A stretch of DNA of 64,000 nt from CBDCNH01 sp965219015 (GTDB taxonomy: Bacteria; Pseudomonadota; Alphaproteobacteria; Rhodobacterales; Rhodobacteraceae). Below the pieces are notes generated by a model. The model did not search any database. It was not told where the DNA came from and saw only the letters and a list, made by a program, of their open reading frames with translations. The stretch lies in assembly GCA_965219015.1 (NCBI GenBank), contig CBDCNH010000013.1, positions 620,001 through 684,000 on the forward strand, read 5' to 3'. Position 1 is the first letter of the stretch; the number at the start of each line of letters is the position of its first letter. The position numbers and the translations under genes are program-made. Shown one piece after another: positions 32,481 to 40,906 of the stretch.

Positions 32481-33323
32481 TCAGAGGGACCGTCGCGTCC
32501 GCGCATCCTCTGCAGCCGCGCGCATGGCGCGTCGTCCGGCCTCGGAGACCTGGCGCGCCGTGGCGATCGTGTCGGGCTGGGCGGTTCGCATCGATCCCGA
32601 GTCGAAGGGCGGCTGCGGGTCGTATTCCAGGATCAGCTGCTGAAGCCGCGCGACCTCCTCGCCGCGCAGGACCGAACTGAGCACCAGGCCGAAATCAAGC
32701 CCGGCGGTGATGCCCCCGCCCGTCATGCGGTTGCGGTCAAGCACCACCCGTTCGTCGACCGGCGTGGCCCCGAACAGCGGGAGCAGGTCGCGTGTCATCC
32801 AGTGCGACGCCGCCCGGTAGCCGTCGAGAAGCCCGGCCGCGCCGAGGATCGTCGATCCGGTGCAGACGCTGGTGACGTAGCGCGCGCGCGAGCCCCGGTC
32901 GGCGATGAAGTCGAGCAGCGCGTCGTTGCGGAGCGCCAGGTCGGTGCCGCGCGGCCCGCCGGGCACGAACAGCACGTCGAGATCTTGCGGGCACTCGTCA
33001 AACGTCATCGTGGGCACGATCTCGAAGCCGCTGTCGGCCATCACCGGCGCGCGCGTCTGGGCGACGATGTGGGTTTCCGTCTTCATCATCGTCTTCATGA
33101 GGAGCTGCGGCGCCACGAGGTCCATCGCCGTCAGGTTGGGGAACAGAACCAGTCCGCAGGTGAGCGGGGTCATGGCGTCCATCGAGGGCGAGGAGGTCGC
33201 CCCGTCCGGGGACGGCGATCCGGTCTGGGCTTGGGCGCTCGAGACCGATGCGAGCGCCGCCGCGGCCGACGCGGCCATCGCCGCGAACTGTCGGCGGGTC
33301 GGATGGATGGGACTGTGGGTCAT
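32481..33323 (-). CDS. Exported DJ-1/PfpI family protein
   Basis: A 280-aa protein with a signal containing a twin arginine (TRRQFAAMAASAAAALASVSSAQA), so possibly Tat-exported. The DJ-1/PfpI domain covers about 55-240: CGLVLFPNLTAMDLVAPQLL, DVLFVPGGPRGTDLAL and the nucleophile elbow TSVCTGSTILGAAGLLDG with Cys154, then the AxSHW-like AASHWMTRD. It resembles isonitrile hydratase/ThiJ-like proteins. Start at 33323 fits a ribosome site GAAGGAA 8 bases upstream; an ATG nine codons earlier is possible. Substrate unknown. It ends a run of same-strand genes with mbnP. Confidence 0.82.
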   Translation of the reverse strand: MTHSPIHPTRRQFAAMAASAAAALASVSSAQAQTGSPSPDGATSSPSMDAMTPLTCGLVLFPNLTAMDLVAPQLLMKTMMKTETHIVAQTRAPVMADSGFEIVPTMTFDECPQDLDVLFVPGGPRGTDLALRNDALLDFIADRGSRARYVTSVCTGSTILGAAGLLDGYRAASHWMTRDLLPLFGATPVDERVVLDRNRMTGGGITAGLDFGLVLSSVLRGEEVARLQQLILEYDPQPPFDSGSMRTAQPDTIATARQVSEAGRRAMRAAAEDARTRRSL

Positions 33324-33438
33324 GGGTTCGTTCCTTCTGTTGCGTTTCAAGAAGTGATTTGCCTCGGGTTCGCGCGATCGCGTTCAAGGGGCATCGTTTG
33401 GTTCGGGCGGCGAAGCCGCCTGACCTCGGCGGGGCCCG

Positions 33439-33830
33439 TCACTCGAAGCTGCCGGTCAGGCGCGCCCACCATTTGGCATCGGTGGCGCCTTCGCCCCCGT
33501 CCGGTGCGGTGGTCAGGCCGGTGACATAGAGGTCGATCGGTCCGAACCGGAGGCCGTGGACTTCGGTCGCGAAACGCCCGTCCCGGTCGATCACGCCATG
33601 CGCCTTCTGGCCGTTCTCGCCCGGGGTGAAGGCGATGCCATACGCCTCGGCCACCCGCCACGTCGCGTCCTGCCCGTCCTCTGGCCGCACGGTGAACAAC
33701 GACCAGTTGGCGGGGTCGAACCCGCGCGCCTCGCCGAAGGAAGCGCCTCGGGTGCGTGCGCGACGGCGCCCGTGGCCACAACTGCGGCCATGAGCGCGAG
33801 GGCCGGGAACAGCGTGGAACGACGTGTCAT
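33439..33830 (-). pseudogene. Secreted hypothetical protein, frameshifted after the signal peptide
   Basis: A signal peptide (MTRRSTLFPALALMAAVVATGAVAHA) begins at 33830 in one frame. The conserved-looking mature part ARGFDPANWSLFTVRPEDGQ, YGIAFTPGENGQKAHGVIDR and FGPIDLYVTGLTTAPDGGEG, ending WWARLTGSFE, is in another frame. The shift lies at about 33735-33745. One inserted or lost base would restore a roughly 130-aa protein. The family is not recognised. Could be a sequencing error. Confidence 0.55.
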
Positions 33831-34112
33831 GCCAGGTCTCCTGCCTGGGGGGTGGGAGCGGGCGTGGCCGCGCGCCGAAGAGCACGGGCGGGGCGCCCCT
33901 CGGGCCAGGGGTCTGAGAGGGGTGGGTCGGTGAGGAGCGACCGGTCGCTTAGCGACTGGAGGAAGGCCACGAGATCCGCCACACCTTGAGCGCTCGTCTC
34001 GAAGCCGATCACACGCGCGTCCTTGAGCGGGCTGTCGTGGCCGGTCCCGACACGGGGCCCGGAGTGATCATTCGGTTGCCCGCGGCGTGGTGCGCGATCA
34101 CCTCTTCGGGCA
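33827..34112 (-). pseudogene. 3' remnant of an MbnH-type dihaem cytochrome c gene
   Basis: After the four-Cys protein the minus strand reads EEVIAHHAAGNRMITPGPVSG, then (after a frameshift near 34045) HDSPLKDARVIGFETSAQGV and ADLVAFLQSLSDRSLLTDPP ending DPWPEG. This is the C-terminal end of MbnH/MauG-like dihaem enzymes (LEEVIAHYAAGGR ... SPLKxxxVxGFxLxxxExxDLVAFLxSLTDxxFLTDPRFxDPW). Both haem-binding CxxCH motifs and most of the gene are gone. MbnH is the usual partner of the upstream MbnP, so the pair is broken. Confidence 0.7.
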
Positions 34113-34938
34113 TCACGCCCGCGCAATCCGCGTCGAGCGGCGAGGACTTGCAGCCCGGCGCCGTTCCGGGCGCGTTCGTCATCGGGTCGGCGCCGGCCAG
34201 CACCGGAGCGGGGTCGATGACCACGGTTCCGGCCGCGGGGTCAAAACCCTCCAGCGACACGGCGGTGCGGTTGGGCCGCCCGCACTCAGTCGCGGGCGTC
34301 CGGCTCCGAACGGCCTCGCCGCAGTCGAAGGCGCCGACATGGAGGAAGTAGCCACCCGCGCCAAGGCCCGCGCCCATGAAGGCCATCAAAGCGGGGGCGG
34401 GGTTTGGGCCGAGATCGCCGCCGGGCATCGCCGTACCGGCGGCTTCGGGCACGAAGTCGATCTTGAGGGACTTGTATCCGGCCTGCCAGCTCCAGAACAT
34501 CGCCGAGACGTTCAGCGGCGAGGCCGCCAGCGGTGCGTCGGCGTGGTCGAGCGCGAAGGGCATATGCCATCCGCCCGCGGGCACGGTGCCGCGCAGGCTG
34601 AGGTTGGTCCCGGGCGAGCCGTCGACGCAGGGGTCGGCGCCGTTCTCGAAGTCGAGGAGCGCTGCGCCGCCCGATTGCCAGATGCCGTCGTCGTCGAGGG
34701 TGACGGGTACCGTCCGGCCGGAGGCATCGGTCAGAGCCACGTCGGCAACGTGGAGCCGGAGATCGGCGCCGCGCACGGGCCGGCCGCTGACACCCATCGA
34801 GGCCGTGGTCCCGCAGCCGAAGGGGATGCCGGCGAGCCCGGCGGCGAACGGGATCTCGACCGCGACCTGCCCGAAGGCTGGCATGGCCGCGACACCGACC
34901 CACAGGATGGGCGCGGTGACGCGAGGAAGGCGGAACAT
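34009..34938 (-). CDS. MbnP / four-Cys metallo-mystery-pair protein, C-terminus fused to mbnH remnant
   Basis: A 309-aa exported protein: signal peptide (MFRLPRVTAPILWVGVAAMPAFG), then the four-Cys family (TIGR04052-type) with Cys42 in FGCGTT, ADPCVDG, FDCGE, ECGRPNRTAV and GCKSSPLDADC. The central WSWQAGYKSLKIDF and GGYFLHVGAFDC blocks are family marks. MbnP proteins bind copper, with a tryptophan-derived ligand made by MbnH. From about residue 276 (EEVIAHHAAGN) the sequence is MbnH-derived, so the natural C-terminus has been replaced and the protein has no local maturase. Same strand as an upstream DUF2946-like gene. Confidence 0.8.
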   Translation of the reverse strand: MFRLPRVTAPILWVGVAAMPAFGQVAVEIPFAAGLAGIPFGCGTTASMGVSGRPVRGADLRLHVADVALTDASGRTVPVTLDDDGIWQSGGAALLDFENGADPCVDGSPGTNLSLRGTVPAGGWHMPFALDHADAPLAASPLNVSAMFWSWQAGYKSLKIDFVPEAAGTAMPGGDLGPNPAPALMAFMGAGLGAGGYFLHVGAFDCGEAVRSRTPATECGRPNRTAVSLEGFDPAAGTVVIDPAPVLAGADPMTNAPGTAPGCKSSPLDADCAGVMPEEVIAHHAAGNRMITPGPVSGPATTARSRTRV

Positions 34939-34999
34939 GATGCGGTCCTTTCACATGACGGATCGACCCGGGCGGAGGGTCCGGGCTTGAGACGATCTG

Positions 35000-35347
35000 T
35001 CAGGCGAAGGGAGGCGCGCGGGGTGGGGGAAGGCCCGTAGGAGCGAGGGCCGGCGGGTAGGTCGGCGTCGAAAGGGCCGTGGCCATGCGCCGCTCGGCCG
35101 GGGTCCAGTCCGGCTTGGGGATGCCCAGATCTGTGACCGGCACGACAAGGCCGCAAGGCTCATCAGAGGCGGTGGACGAGATCGGGTTGCCGTCCGCATC
35201 AAGCGTTATTGTGACGAGCTGGTCACCTGAGCAGATCACCACGGTGGTTCCTGCAAGACCGACTGCCGCGAGCCCCGCGGTCGCCTTCGGCAGAATCAGG
35301 CCGAGGACCAGGAGCAGGACGACGAAGGGGCTTGGGGGCCGGTTCAT
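35000..35347 (-). CDS. DUF2946-like exported protein
   Basis: A 115-aa protein with an N-terminal signal anchor or signal peptide (MNRPPSPFVVLLLVLGLILPKATAGLAAVG). The mature part contains TTVVICSGDQLVTITLDADG and DEPCGLVVP with two cysteines, and a proline-rich end. This resembles short DUF2946-like proteins often found beside copper-handling genes. Start at 35347 begins the signal. It lies 61 bases upstream of mbnP and is probably co-transcribed. The function is inferred from context only. Confidence 0.6.
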   Translation of the reverse strand: MNRPPSPFVVLLLVLGLILPKATAGLAAVGLAGTTVVICSGDQLVTITLDADGNPISSTASDEPCGLVVPVTDLGIPKPDWTPAERRMATALSTPTYPPALAPTGLPPPRAPPFA

Positions 35348-35904
35348 CCCGCTTCCTAGACCATGCGTCGGCATCCGGCGAGGGGAGCTCGTGTCGCAGG
35401 TCGCTCCGTCGGAAGGCTGGAGATCCTCCAAGTCCTAGATTCGGACCTCAAGAAGCCCGACGATGGTTTTTTTTCGCGGTCGCGTCCGGCCCAAAGTTCG
35501 GGACATGCCTCTTGGGGTCACGAGATGCACGACGGACGTCGAGATGGAACTCGAAGAAGGGACAAGGAGAGACGGCCCTACGGCGACCCTTATTGGTAAC
35601 GCGAATGCTTCGACGCGTCGTTCGCAAGAGAGATGCGTGCTGGCCGATTGCATCATAGAAGTTTCAAATTCGAACACGGACGTTCGGTACGAGGGGTCGA
35701 ACGGCAGCTCCGTCCCGCAGTCCGGCCGTTCAAGCGCTACGTGGCGGATGACCGCTCAAAGCCTCGATCGACCGATGCTGCGAAGCGGACGGAATGCGGC
35801 TTCGTAGCAACGGGTCTGCCATAGACCAAAGACACGTGCGTGAGCTCCTTGAGAGGTTCCCCCGCGAGCACGGTGTGCGACTGGCCGTTTCGGCTGGCCG
35901 GCGG
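35348..35904. other. 557-bp gene-free stretch
   Basis: Between the DUF2946-like gene and the histidine kinase gene 3' end, facing opposite sides. Short open frames exist on both strands (for example 35463-35807 plus) but none has a signal, domain or convincing start. A run of nine T at 35466-35474 could help end transcription. I see no recognised element. Confidence 0.4.
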
Positions 35905-37299
35905 TTACGCTTTCGTGAGATTTACGGGGTGTGCGTCGGCAGGTGGAAACCGGATCGACACCCGCAACCCGGGATGGTTGTCCTCGAGGACGACGCGGGC
36001 GCCATGCAGGGCGGCAATGGCCGCGACGAGGCTCAGCCCCAGGCCGGTGCCGGGCACGGAACGGCTGGCGTCGAGCCGCACGAACCGTTCGAGCACCCGG
36101 CCGCGATCGGCCTCGGGGATGCCGGGGCCATCGTCGGAAACGGACACGACGGGCAGGTTTCCCAGCGGTGCGACCTTGATCGTGACGGTTGCCGGGGACG
36201 GGGAATGTTCAACCGCGTTGGCCACGAGGTTGGTCAAGGCCTGCGTCAGGAGATCCTTGTCGCCATTCACGCTGACCGGGGCTGTTGGCACCTCGATGCA
36301 CAGCCGGTGGCCGGCTTCGTCGGCTGACGCCTCCAGAATTTCGTGGACGGACCTCGCCAGGCCGCAAAGATCGATCATCTCGCTACGCAGCTCGACGGTG
36401 CCGGACCGGAGCCGCGCGAGCCGCAGGATCGCGTCGAACGTCCCCGAAATCGCGTCGATGTCGAGAAGCGCGGAGCCGATCTCGTGCCGCGTCTCTTCGG
36501 GAACCCGGGGCGAGAGGGCCTGCGGCTCGAGCCGCATCCGCAGACGCGCGAGCGGGGCGCGCAGGTCGTGGGCCACGTCCGTCGAAACCTGCCGGATCGA
36601 GTCGATCCCGGCCTCGAGCCGGTCGAGCGTCTGGTCGACCCGTGCGGCGAGCTTGGCAAGGTCGTCGTTGCCACCGTCCCCGATCCGAAGGTCCATGCGC
36701 CCCGCACCAACGTCATCCAGAACCCGGTCCATCCTGTTGATACGAAGCTCGTTGCGACGCGCGATGACCAAGGCGAGCCCGATCGACAGAAGCATCGCGA
36801 TGGATAGCGACCAGCCTGTTGTCTGAACGAGAATCTCGCCGCTCTCGGCGATCCACGCCTCGTCCCGCGCGGCGATCACCCAGCCGATGTCGGTCCGGAT
36901 GCCGAAGGCGAGATAGGCCTCGGCCTCGTCCGTGCCGGTGCGTTCGCTCCCGGGAATGTCGCGATTGACCAGCAGGCGGCGCTCGCCCTCGAACGGCGCC
37001 TTCACCGCCAACGATCCGAACCTCGTGCCGGTGTCTGCGTCCACGAATGCGACCAGGCTGGCGCCATCTCTCGTCGAGCGGACCAGGGCTGCAATCTGCT
37101 CCCTGAGATCGGTCATGTCGCCTTCGGCCGCGATCCGGGCCAGGCTTTCGGCACTTGACTGCACATCGGCCGACAGGCGCCGGCTCATTCCCCGCGAGAG
37201 AAACAAGTAGGACAAGCCCCCCGCCGACAATGTGCCGATGGTGAACACCGCCGAAAGCGCGAGCGCGAACCGCATCGACCAGGAGAACGGCCGCCTCAC
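35905..37299 (-). CDS. Sensor histidine kinase
   Basis: A 464-aa membrane sensor. Transmembrane helices at about 13-35 and 163-180 enclose a periplasmic sensor of ~125 residues; a HAMP-like segment (RRNELRINRMDRVLDDVGAG) follows. The phosphorylated histidine is His244 in DVAHDLRAPLARLR, and the ATPase has NLVANAVEHS (N box), SDDGPGIP (G1) and GTGLGLSL (G2). Its start overlaps the response-regulator stop by 4 bases, so the pair is one transcript. Ligand unknown; PepSY, DedA and mbnP-type neighbours suggest cation or envelope stress. Confidence 0.92.
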   Translation of the reverse strand: MRRPFSWSMRFALALSAVFTIGTLSAGGLSYLFLSRGMSRRLSADVQSSAESLARIAAEGDMTDLREQIAALVRSTRDGASLVAFVDADTGTRFGSLAVKAPFEGERRLLVNRDIPGSERTGTDEAEAYLAFGIRTDIGWVIAARDEAWIAESGEILVQTTGWSLSIAMLLSIGLALVIARRNELRINRMDRVLDDVGAGRMDLRIGDGGNDDLAKLAARVDQTLDRLEAGIDSIRQVSTDVAHDLRAPLARLRMRLEPQALSPRVPEETRHEIGSALLDIDAISGTFDAILRLARLRSGTVELRSEMIDLCGLARSVHEILEASADEAGHRLCIEVPTAPVSVNGDKDLLTQALTNLVANAVEHSPSPATVTIKVAPLGNLPVVSVSDDGPGIPEADRGRVLERFVRLDASRSVPGTGLGLSLVAAIAALHGARVVLEDNHPGLRVSIRFPPADAHPVNLTKA

Positions 37300-37967
37300 A
37301 GTTGCAGCACGTAACCCACGCCGTGCAGCGTGACGAGAAAATGCTTGTCGAACGGCTTGTCGATCTTGTTACGCAGGCGGCTGATATGGGTTTCGACGAC
37401 GCTTGTCTTGGGGTCGAAGTGCAGCCCCCAGACGGACTCCAGAAGCACGGTGCGGGTCTGGACGCGTCCCGGCCGCTCCATGAAATGCTTGAGCAGCAAG
37501 AATTCGCGCGGCTGAAGGTCGATCCTCGCGCCCTCGCGGGTCACCTCGCGTTTCAGAAGGTCCAGCCGGAGGTCACCGATGACGATCTCCAGAACCTCGT
37601 CGCGCGTTGCAGGACGGCGGCAGATCGTGTCGATCCGCGCCAGCAGTTCGACGAAGGCGAAGGGCTTGACGATGTAGTCGTCCGCACCGCCGCGCAGTCC
37701 CGCCACCCGGTCGTCGACCGCGCCCATGGCCGTCAGCAGGATGGCAGGTGCGTCCACCTTCGCCGCGCGGAGGGACTTCAGGATCGACAGTCCGTCAAGG
37801 CTGGGGAGCATCCGGTCGAGAACAAGCAGGTCGTAATCTCCCGACATCGCCTGGGCCAGCGCGTCCTTGCCGTCGGTCAGGTGATCGACGACATGGCCCT
37901 CTCCGGACAGGCCCTTCACGACATAGCCGGCGGTCTCGACATCGTCCTCGGCAAACAGGATGTGCAT
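37296..37967 (-). CDS. OmpR-family response regulator
   Basis: A 223-aa two-domain regulator. The receiver has acidic FAEDD, phosphoacceptor Asp51 in VLDRMLPSLDG, and Lys in DDYIVKPF. The C-terminal winged helix shows IDLQPREFLLLKHFMERPGR, VVETHISRLRNKID and TLHGVGYVLQL. ATG at 37967 starts the receiver domain; the frame is open 18 codons more. It is the probable ligand of the CTTAC-N6-GTAAG palindromes at 38409 and 39300 (inference). Confidence 0.93.
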   Translation of the reverse strand: MHILFAEDDVETAGYVVKGLSGEGHVVDHLTDGKDALAQAMSGDYDLLVLDRMLPSLDGLSILKSLRAAKVDAPAILLTAMGAVDDRVAGLRGGADDYIVKPFAFVELLARIDTICRRPATRDEVLEIVIGDLRLDLLKREVTREGARIDLQPREFLLLKHFMERPGRVQTRTVLLESVWGLHFDPKTSVVETHISRLRNKIDKPFDKHFLVTLHGVGYVLQL

Positions 37968-38082
37968 CGTCGCCCAATCACCTCTTCGGTCTGAAAGGCC
38001 GGGCTTCGCTGGCGAGGCCAAGCCGGAGGACGCAAATCACCTGCCGGCGTCAGGCGTCGTCGTCGCCCTCATGGCCATCACC

Positions 38083-38330
38083 CTAATCGGAAGACAGCGC
38101 CTCGGCGAAGACCTCGCCGCTGTTGGCGTCGATCGTCACGGTCTAGAACTGGGCGTCGGCAGCGGTCACGACCGCCTTTCATGCAGCGCGGTCCCTCTGC
38201 TCGTCGTCGAACGACACTTCGGCGAGCTTGCCCCGCTGGGCAGCCAGGGCCGCGTCGCACGCCTGCTCGCGACAACGTCGCGCGCTGCGATCAGCCCGGC
38301 GGGGGAGAGGATCAGGGTCTTGCAAAGCAT
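38083..38330 (-). pseudogene. PepSY-domain protein, decayed
   Basis: It begins with a ribosome site (AAAGGAGAA) and MLCKTLILSPAGLIAA, a signal peptide start. After a frameshift near 38270 the minus strand reads AAQRGKLAEVSFDDEQRDRA, in-frame TGA, KAVVTAADAQF, in-frame TAG, TVTIDANSGEVFAEALSSD, stop at 38083. This is the PepSY pattern (GxxxEVEFDDE ... WxVxVxxxDGxxxxVxVDAxTGEV). Three lesions in 80 codons make it a true pseudogene. PepSY genes commonly accompany this kind of two-component system. Confidence 0.65.
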
Positions 38331-38408
38331 CGGGTTCTCCTTTGGTGAAGGTCCATTTGCCTGCCGTCACCGGATGGGCAGCAAGAACGCGGATCGCTTT
38401 TCCAAGAA

Positions 38409-38424
38409 CTTACACTTTCGTAAG
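38409..38424. promoter_or_regulatory. Palindrome CTTAC-ACTTTC-GTAAG, candidate response-regulator box
   Basis: Perfect 5-bp inverted repeat with a 6-base spacer, followed by AA. It lies between the divergent PepSY and DedA remnants, 79 bases in front of the PepSY start. A second copy with the same spacing lies at 39300-39315. Confidence 0.5.
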
Positions 38425-38611
38425 AACACGTCTTTTCCGGACCGGAGGGATTTCGGCTATTGCCCGCATCGCGTTGGTACAGACCACGAGCAACAGCAGA
38501 TGGATCGCCTCGGAACGAAAACGAGCCCAATCGGAACCACGTCCCTGCGGAACACAGCGCCGATCCTGCTTCTCGTCGCCAGGTCCGCCCGCGGCCTCAT
38601 CGTAAAGTGAT

Positions 38612-39165
38612 CTGACGCCTCATACCCCCGACCAGATCCTTTCCTCGCTCCAGCCACTCGGCGTTTTCCGCTACTGGCTGATCGGGCTCGCCTCGGCGCT
38701 CGAGGCGTTTCTCCTGACCCGTGTCGTGATGCCCGGAACGCGGGTCGTCGATGCAGGCGGCATCCTCGTCCCGAGCGGTTCGCTCGACTTCTTCGATCTC
38801 GTTCGGTTCGTGGCCCTTGGGTCGATCCCGGGATCGGAAGCGAGCACCCGGACCGGCCGTCCGGCAATGCGCCGCCTCCCCGGACGCGGGCGAATCGAGA
38901 GCTCGGACACCATCGCCCGCCATACGGATCTTCGAGAAGAAAGGCGGGGTCGCGTTGATGATGGGACGTTTTGTCGGATCGGTCGCAGGTCCGGTCCCGC
39001 TCGCCGCCGCCATGTCGGGAATGGAGCGGCGTCGGTTCGTGATCTGGAACGTTTCGGGCAGCTTCTCCTACACCTTGGCGAACGTCGCCATCGGCGGTTT
39101 CCTCGGCGAAGTGCTCGACCGGATCGGCGGCTCGCTGGCGCGGTCAGCCGAACGATCTGACTTGC
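38612..39165 (+). pseudogene. DedA-family membrane protein, frameshifted
   Basis: First frame (from CTG 38612, the usual ATG apparently lost): LTPHTPDQILSSLQPLGVFR, ALEAFLLTRVVMPGTRVVDA, GGILVPSGSLDFFDLVRFVA and GSEASTRTGRPAMRRLPGRG. Second frame from about 38930: IFEKKGGVALMMGRFVGSVA, GPVPLAAAMSGMERRRFVIW and GGFLGEVLDRIGG. These are the DedA N-terminal part and the G-RF-P motif with the C-terminal helices. One frameshift at about 38920-38930 plus a missing start codon. DedA proteins are flippase-like and affect cation and peptide tolerance. Confidence 0.65.
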
Positions 39166-39299
39166 TTTACCGTCCGAACCCTAGGGTCGCGCAGGGCCTG
39201 CTGCAGAGGTGGCCCGCATCGATCTTCCGCGCGCCTAGGGCGACTCCGGCGCCGGGCGAACAGCCCTCGTCCTCTGCCATCCATAGACCAAGCGTCCAC

Positions 39300-39315
39300 C
39301 TTACCGATCCGTAAG
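39300..39315. promoter_or_regulatory. Palindrome CTTAC-CGATCC-GTAAG upstream of the 39.4-43.1 kb operon
   Basis: Same arms and same 6-base spacing as the box at 38409, again followed by AA. It is 91 bases before the ATG at 39407. A 9-bp inverted repeat (CGTCCTGTC 39340-39348 / GACAGGACG 39392-39400) lies between it and the gene. Confidence 0.5.
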
Positions 39316-39406
39316 AAGCGCGACAGACGGTTTGGGAAACGTCCTGTCACGGTGACTCCTGCGCGCCTCTGACGGAGGTGCGTTCAAACCAGACAGGACG
39401 CCTTCC

Positions 39407-40048
39407 ATGACCTCACCCCTCAGAAACCTGGCCCTTTCGGCGATCCTGATCGCCGTGCCTGCCGGGGGCTTCGCGCTTGCTGAGATGTACTTCTCCCCGA
39501 CTACGCAGACCGCATCCGCCGCACCCACGTCCGCAGGTCTCGGCGACCTCACCGCTTACAAGGACATCGTCTCGGATACGCAGCGGATCGCCGCCAGCGG
39601 TGACCTCGCCGCCGCCGAGCGCCGGATCACCGACCTTGAAACCCTCTGGGACGACAACGCTGCCGCCTTGCGTCAGGCCGACCGGCCTGCCTGGAACGCG
39701 GTCGACGCCGCCGCGGACGCCGTCTTCTCGGCGCTTCGGGCGGGCGCTCCGGACCCGGCCGCGGTCGAGACGACGCTCGCGAGCCTGCACAGCACGCTCG
39801 ACGCGCCCGTCCCGCTCGCGGCCGCCGGTCCCGTCCAGTACGTCGCCGGCATCGCGGTGACGGACGAGACCGGGCGCGCGCTGCCCTGCGAGGACCTGCT
39901 CGGCCAGCTTCGTGACGCCACGTCGACCGCGAAGCCCTCCACCGAAGTCGCCGACCTGCAGACCCGAGCACTCGAACGCTGCAACGCCGACGACGACGCC
40001 CATGCCAACGCTTTCTCGGCCCAGGCGCTTTCCCAGATCAGAGGATGA
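39407..40048 (+). CDS. Exported hypothetical protein, first gene of an ABC/COG4705 operon
   Basis: A 213-aa protein with an N-terminal signal peptide (MTSPLRNLALSAILIAVPAGGFALA) and a helical, alanine-rich mature part. It has two cysteines, at ALPCEDLL and ERCNADDD, which could form a disulfide. The region DIVSDTQRIAASGDLAAAER and DNAAALRQADRPAWNAVDAA suggests a four-helix-bundle-like periplasmic domain. No family recognised with certainty. The following membrane protein starts 7 bases after its stop. Confidence 0.7.
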   Translation: MTSPLRNLALSAILIAVPAGGFALAEMYFSPTTQTASAAPTSAGLGDLTAYKDIVSDTQRIAASGDLAAAERRITDLETLWDDNAAALRQADRPAWNAVDAAADAVFSALRAGAPDPAAVETTLASLHSTLDAPVPLAAAGPVQYVAGIAVTDETGRALPCEDLLGQLRDATSTAKPSTEVADLQTRALERCNADDDAHANAFSAQALSQIRG

Positions 40049-40055
40049 CCATTTC

Positions 40056-40847
40056 ATGAGCGATGCAACCTATGCGGATTTCGACCATCCGCTCCCCCAA
40101 CCCGCTCGGATCAACCGCGTGCCGGAAGTCACGCCCGGATTCTGGCTGATCAAGTTGATGGCCGTCACCATGGGCGAGACCGCCGCCGACTTCCTGGCCG
40201 TGAACCTCGGCCTCGGCCTCAGCGCGACCACAATCCTGATGAGCGCCGTTCTGGTCGCGGCGATGATCTGGCAGTTTCGCCAGCGCGCCTATGTTCCGGC
40301 CGTCTACTGGCTCGCCGTGGTGTTGATTTCGGTCGTGGGCACCCTGATCACCGACAACATGACGGACGCCTTCGGCATCCCGCTGATCTACTCGACCATC
40401 GGTTTCATGCTCGCACTCGCCGCGACCTTCGCCGTCTGGTTTGCGGTCGAGCGGACCCTGTCGATCCACGAAGTCTTCACCTTCCGCCGCGAGGCCTTCT
40501 ATTGGCTCGCAATCCTGTTCACTTTTGCGCTGGGAACCGCGGTCGGCGACCTGATTTCCGAGGCTTTCGGGGTGGGCTTTTCCGGAACCGGCGTGCTCTT
40601 CGGTCTCATAATCGCGTCCCTTGCGCTGGGATACTTCGCGCTCGGCCTCGACGGAATGTGGGCTTTCTGGCTCTGCTATATCTTCACGCGGCCGCTCGGC
40701 GCCTCGTTGGGCGACTTCCTGGCGCAACCTGCTGACTACGGCGGGCTCGGGCTCGGCACCGTGATCACCAGCTTTGTCTTCCTCGCAGTGATTGCCGGAA
40801 CCGTGGCGCTGATGACCCGCAGAACCGTCCCCGAACGCGCGGAATGA
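40056..40847 (+). CDS. COG4705-like polytopic membrane protein
   Basis: A 263-aa inner-membrane protein with about eight helices arranged as repeated units. Each unit starts with a similar acidic motif: FWLIKLMAVTMGETAADFLA, VGTLITDNMTDAFG, FTFALGTAVGDLISEAFG and FTRPLGASLGDFLAQP, with a repeated [TG]xxDx(2-3) signature facing the membrane. This fits COG4705 (uncharacterised membrane proteins). The repeated acidic-in-helix pattern suggests cation transport, but that is inference. Its stop overlaps a possible early start of the ABC gene. Confidence 0.75.
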   Translation: MSDATYADFDHPLPQPARINRVPEVTPGFWLIKLMAVTMGETAADFLAVNLGLGLSATTILMSAVLVAAMIWQFRQRAYVPAVYWLAVVLISVVGTLITDNMTDAFGIPLIYSTIGFMLALAATFAVWFAVERTLSIHEVFTFRREAFYWLAILFTFALGTAVGDLISEAFGVGFSGTGVLFGLIIASLALGYFALGLDGMWAFWLCYIFTRPLGASLGDFLAQPADYGGLGLGTVITSFVFLAVIAGTVALMTRRTVPERAE

Positions 40848-40906
40848 CCCGACATCCGGAGAGCCGGCCAATCGCCGGCACTCGTCCCTCGGATAGGACC
40901 AAACTC

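Noticed and set aside
35463..35807. 114-codon plus-strand open frame in the gap before the histidine kinase
   Set aside because: No ribosome site, no domain, and competing frames on both strands with equal character.
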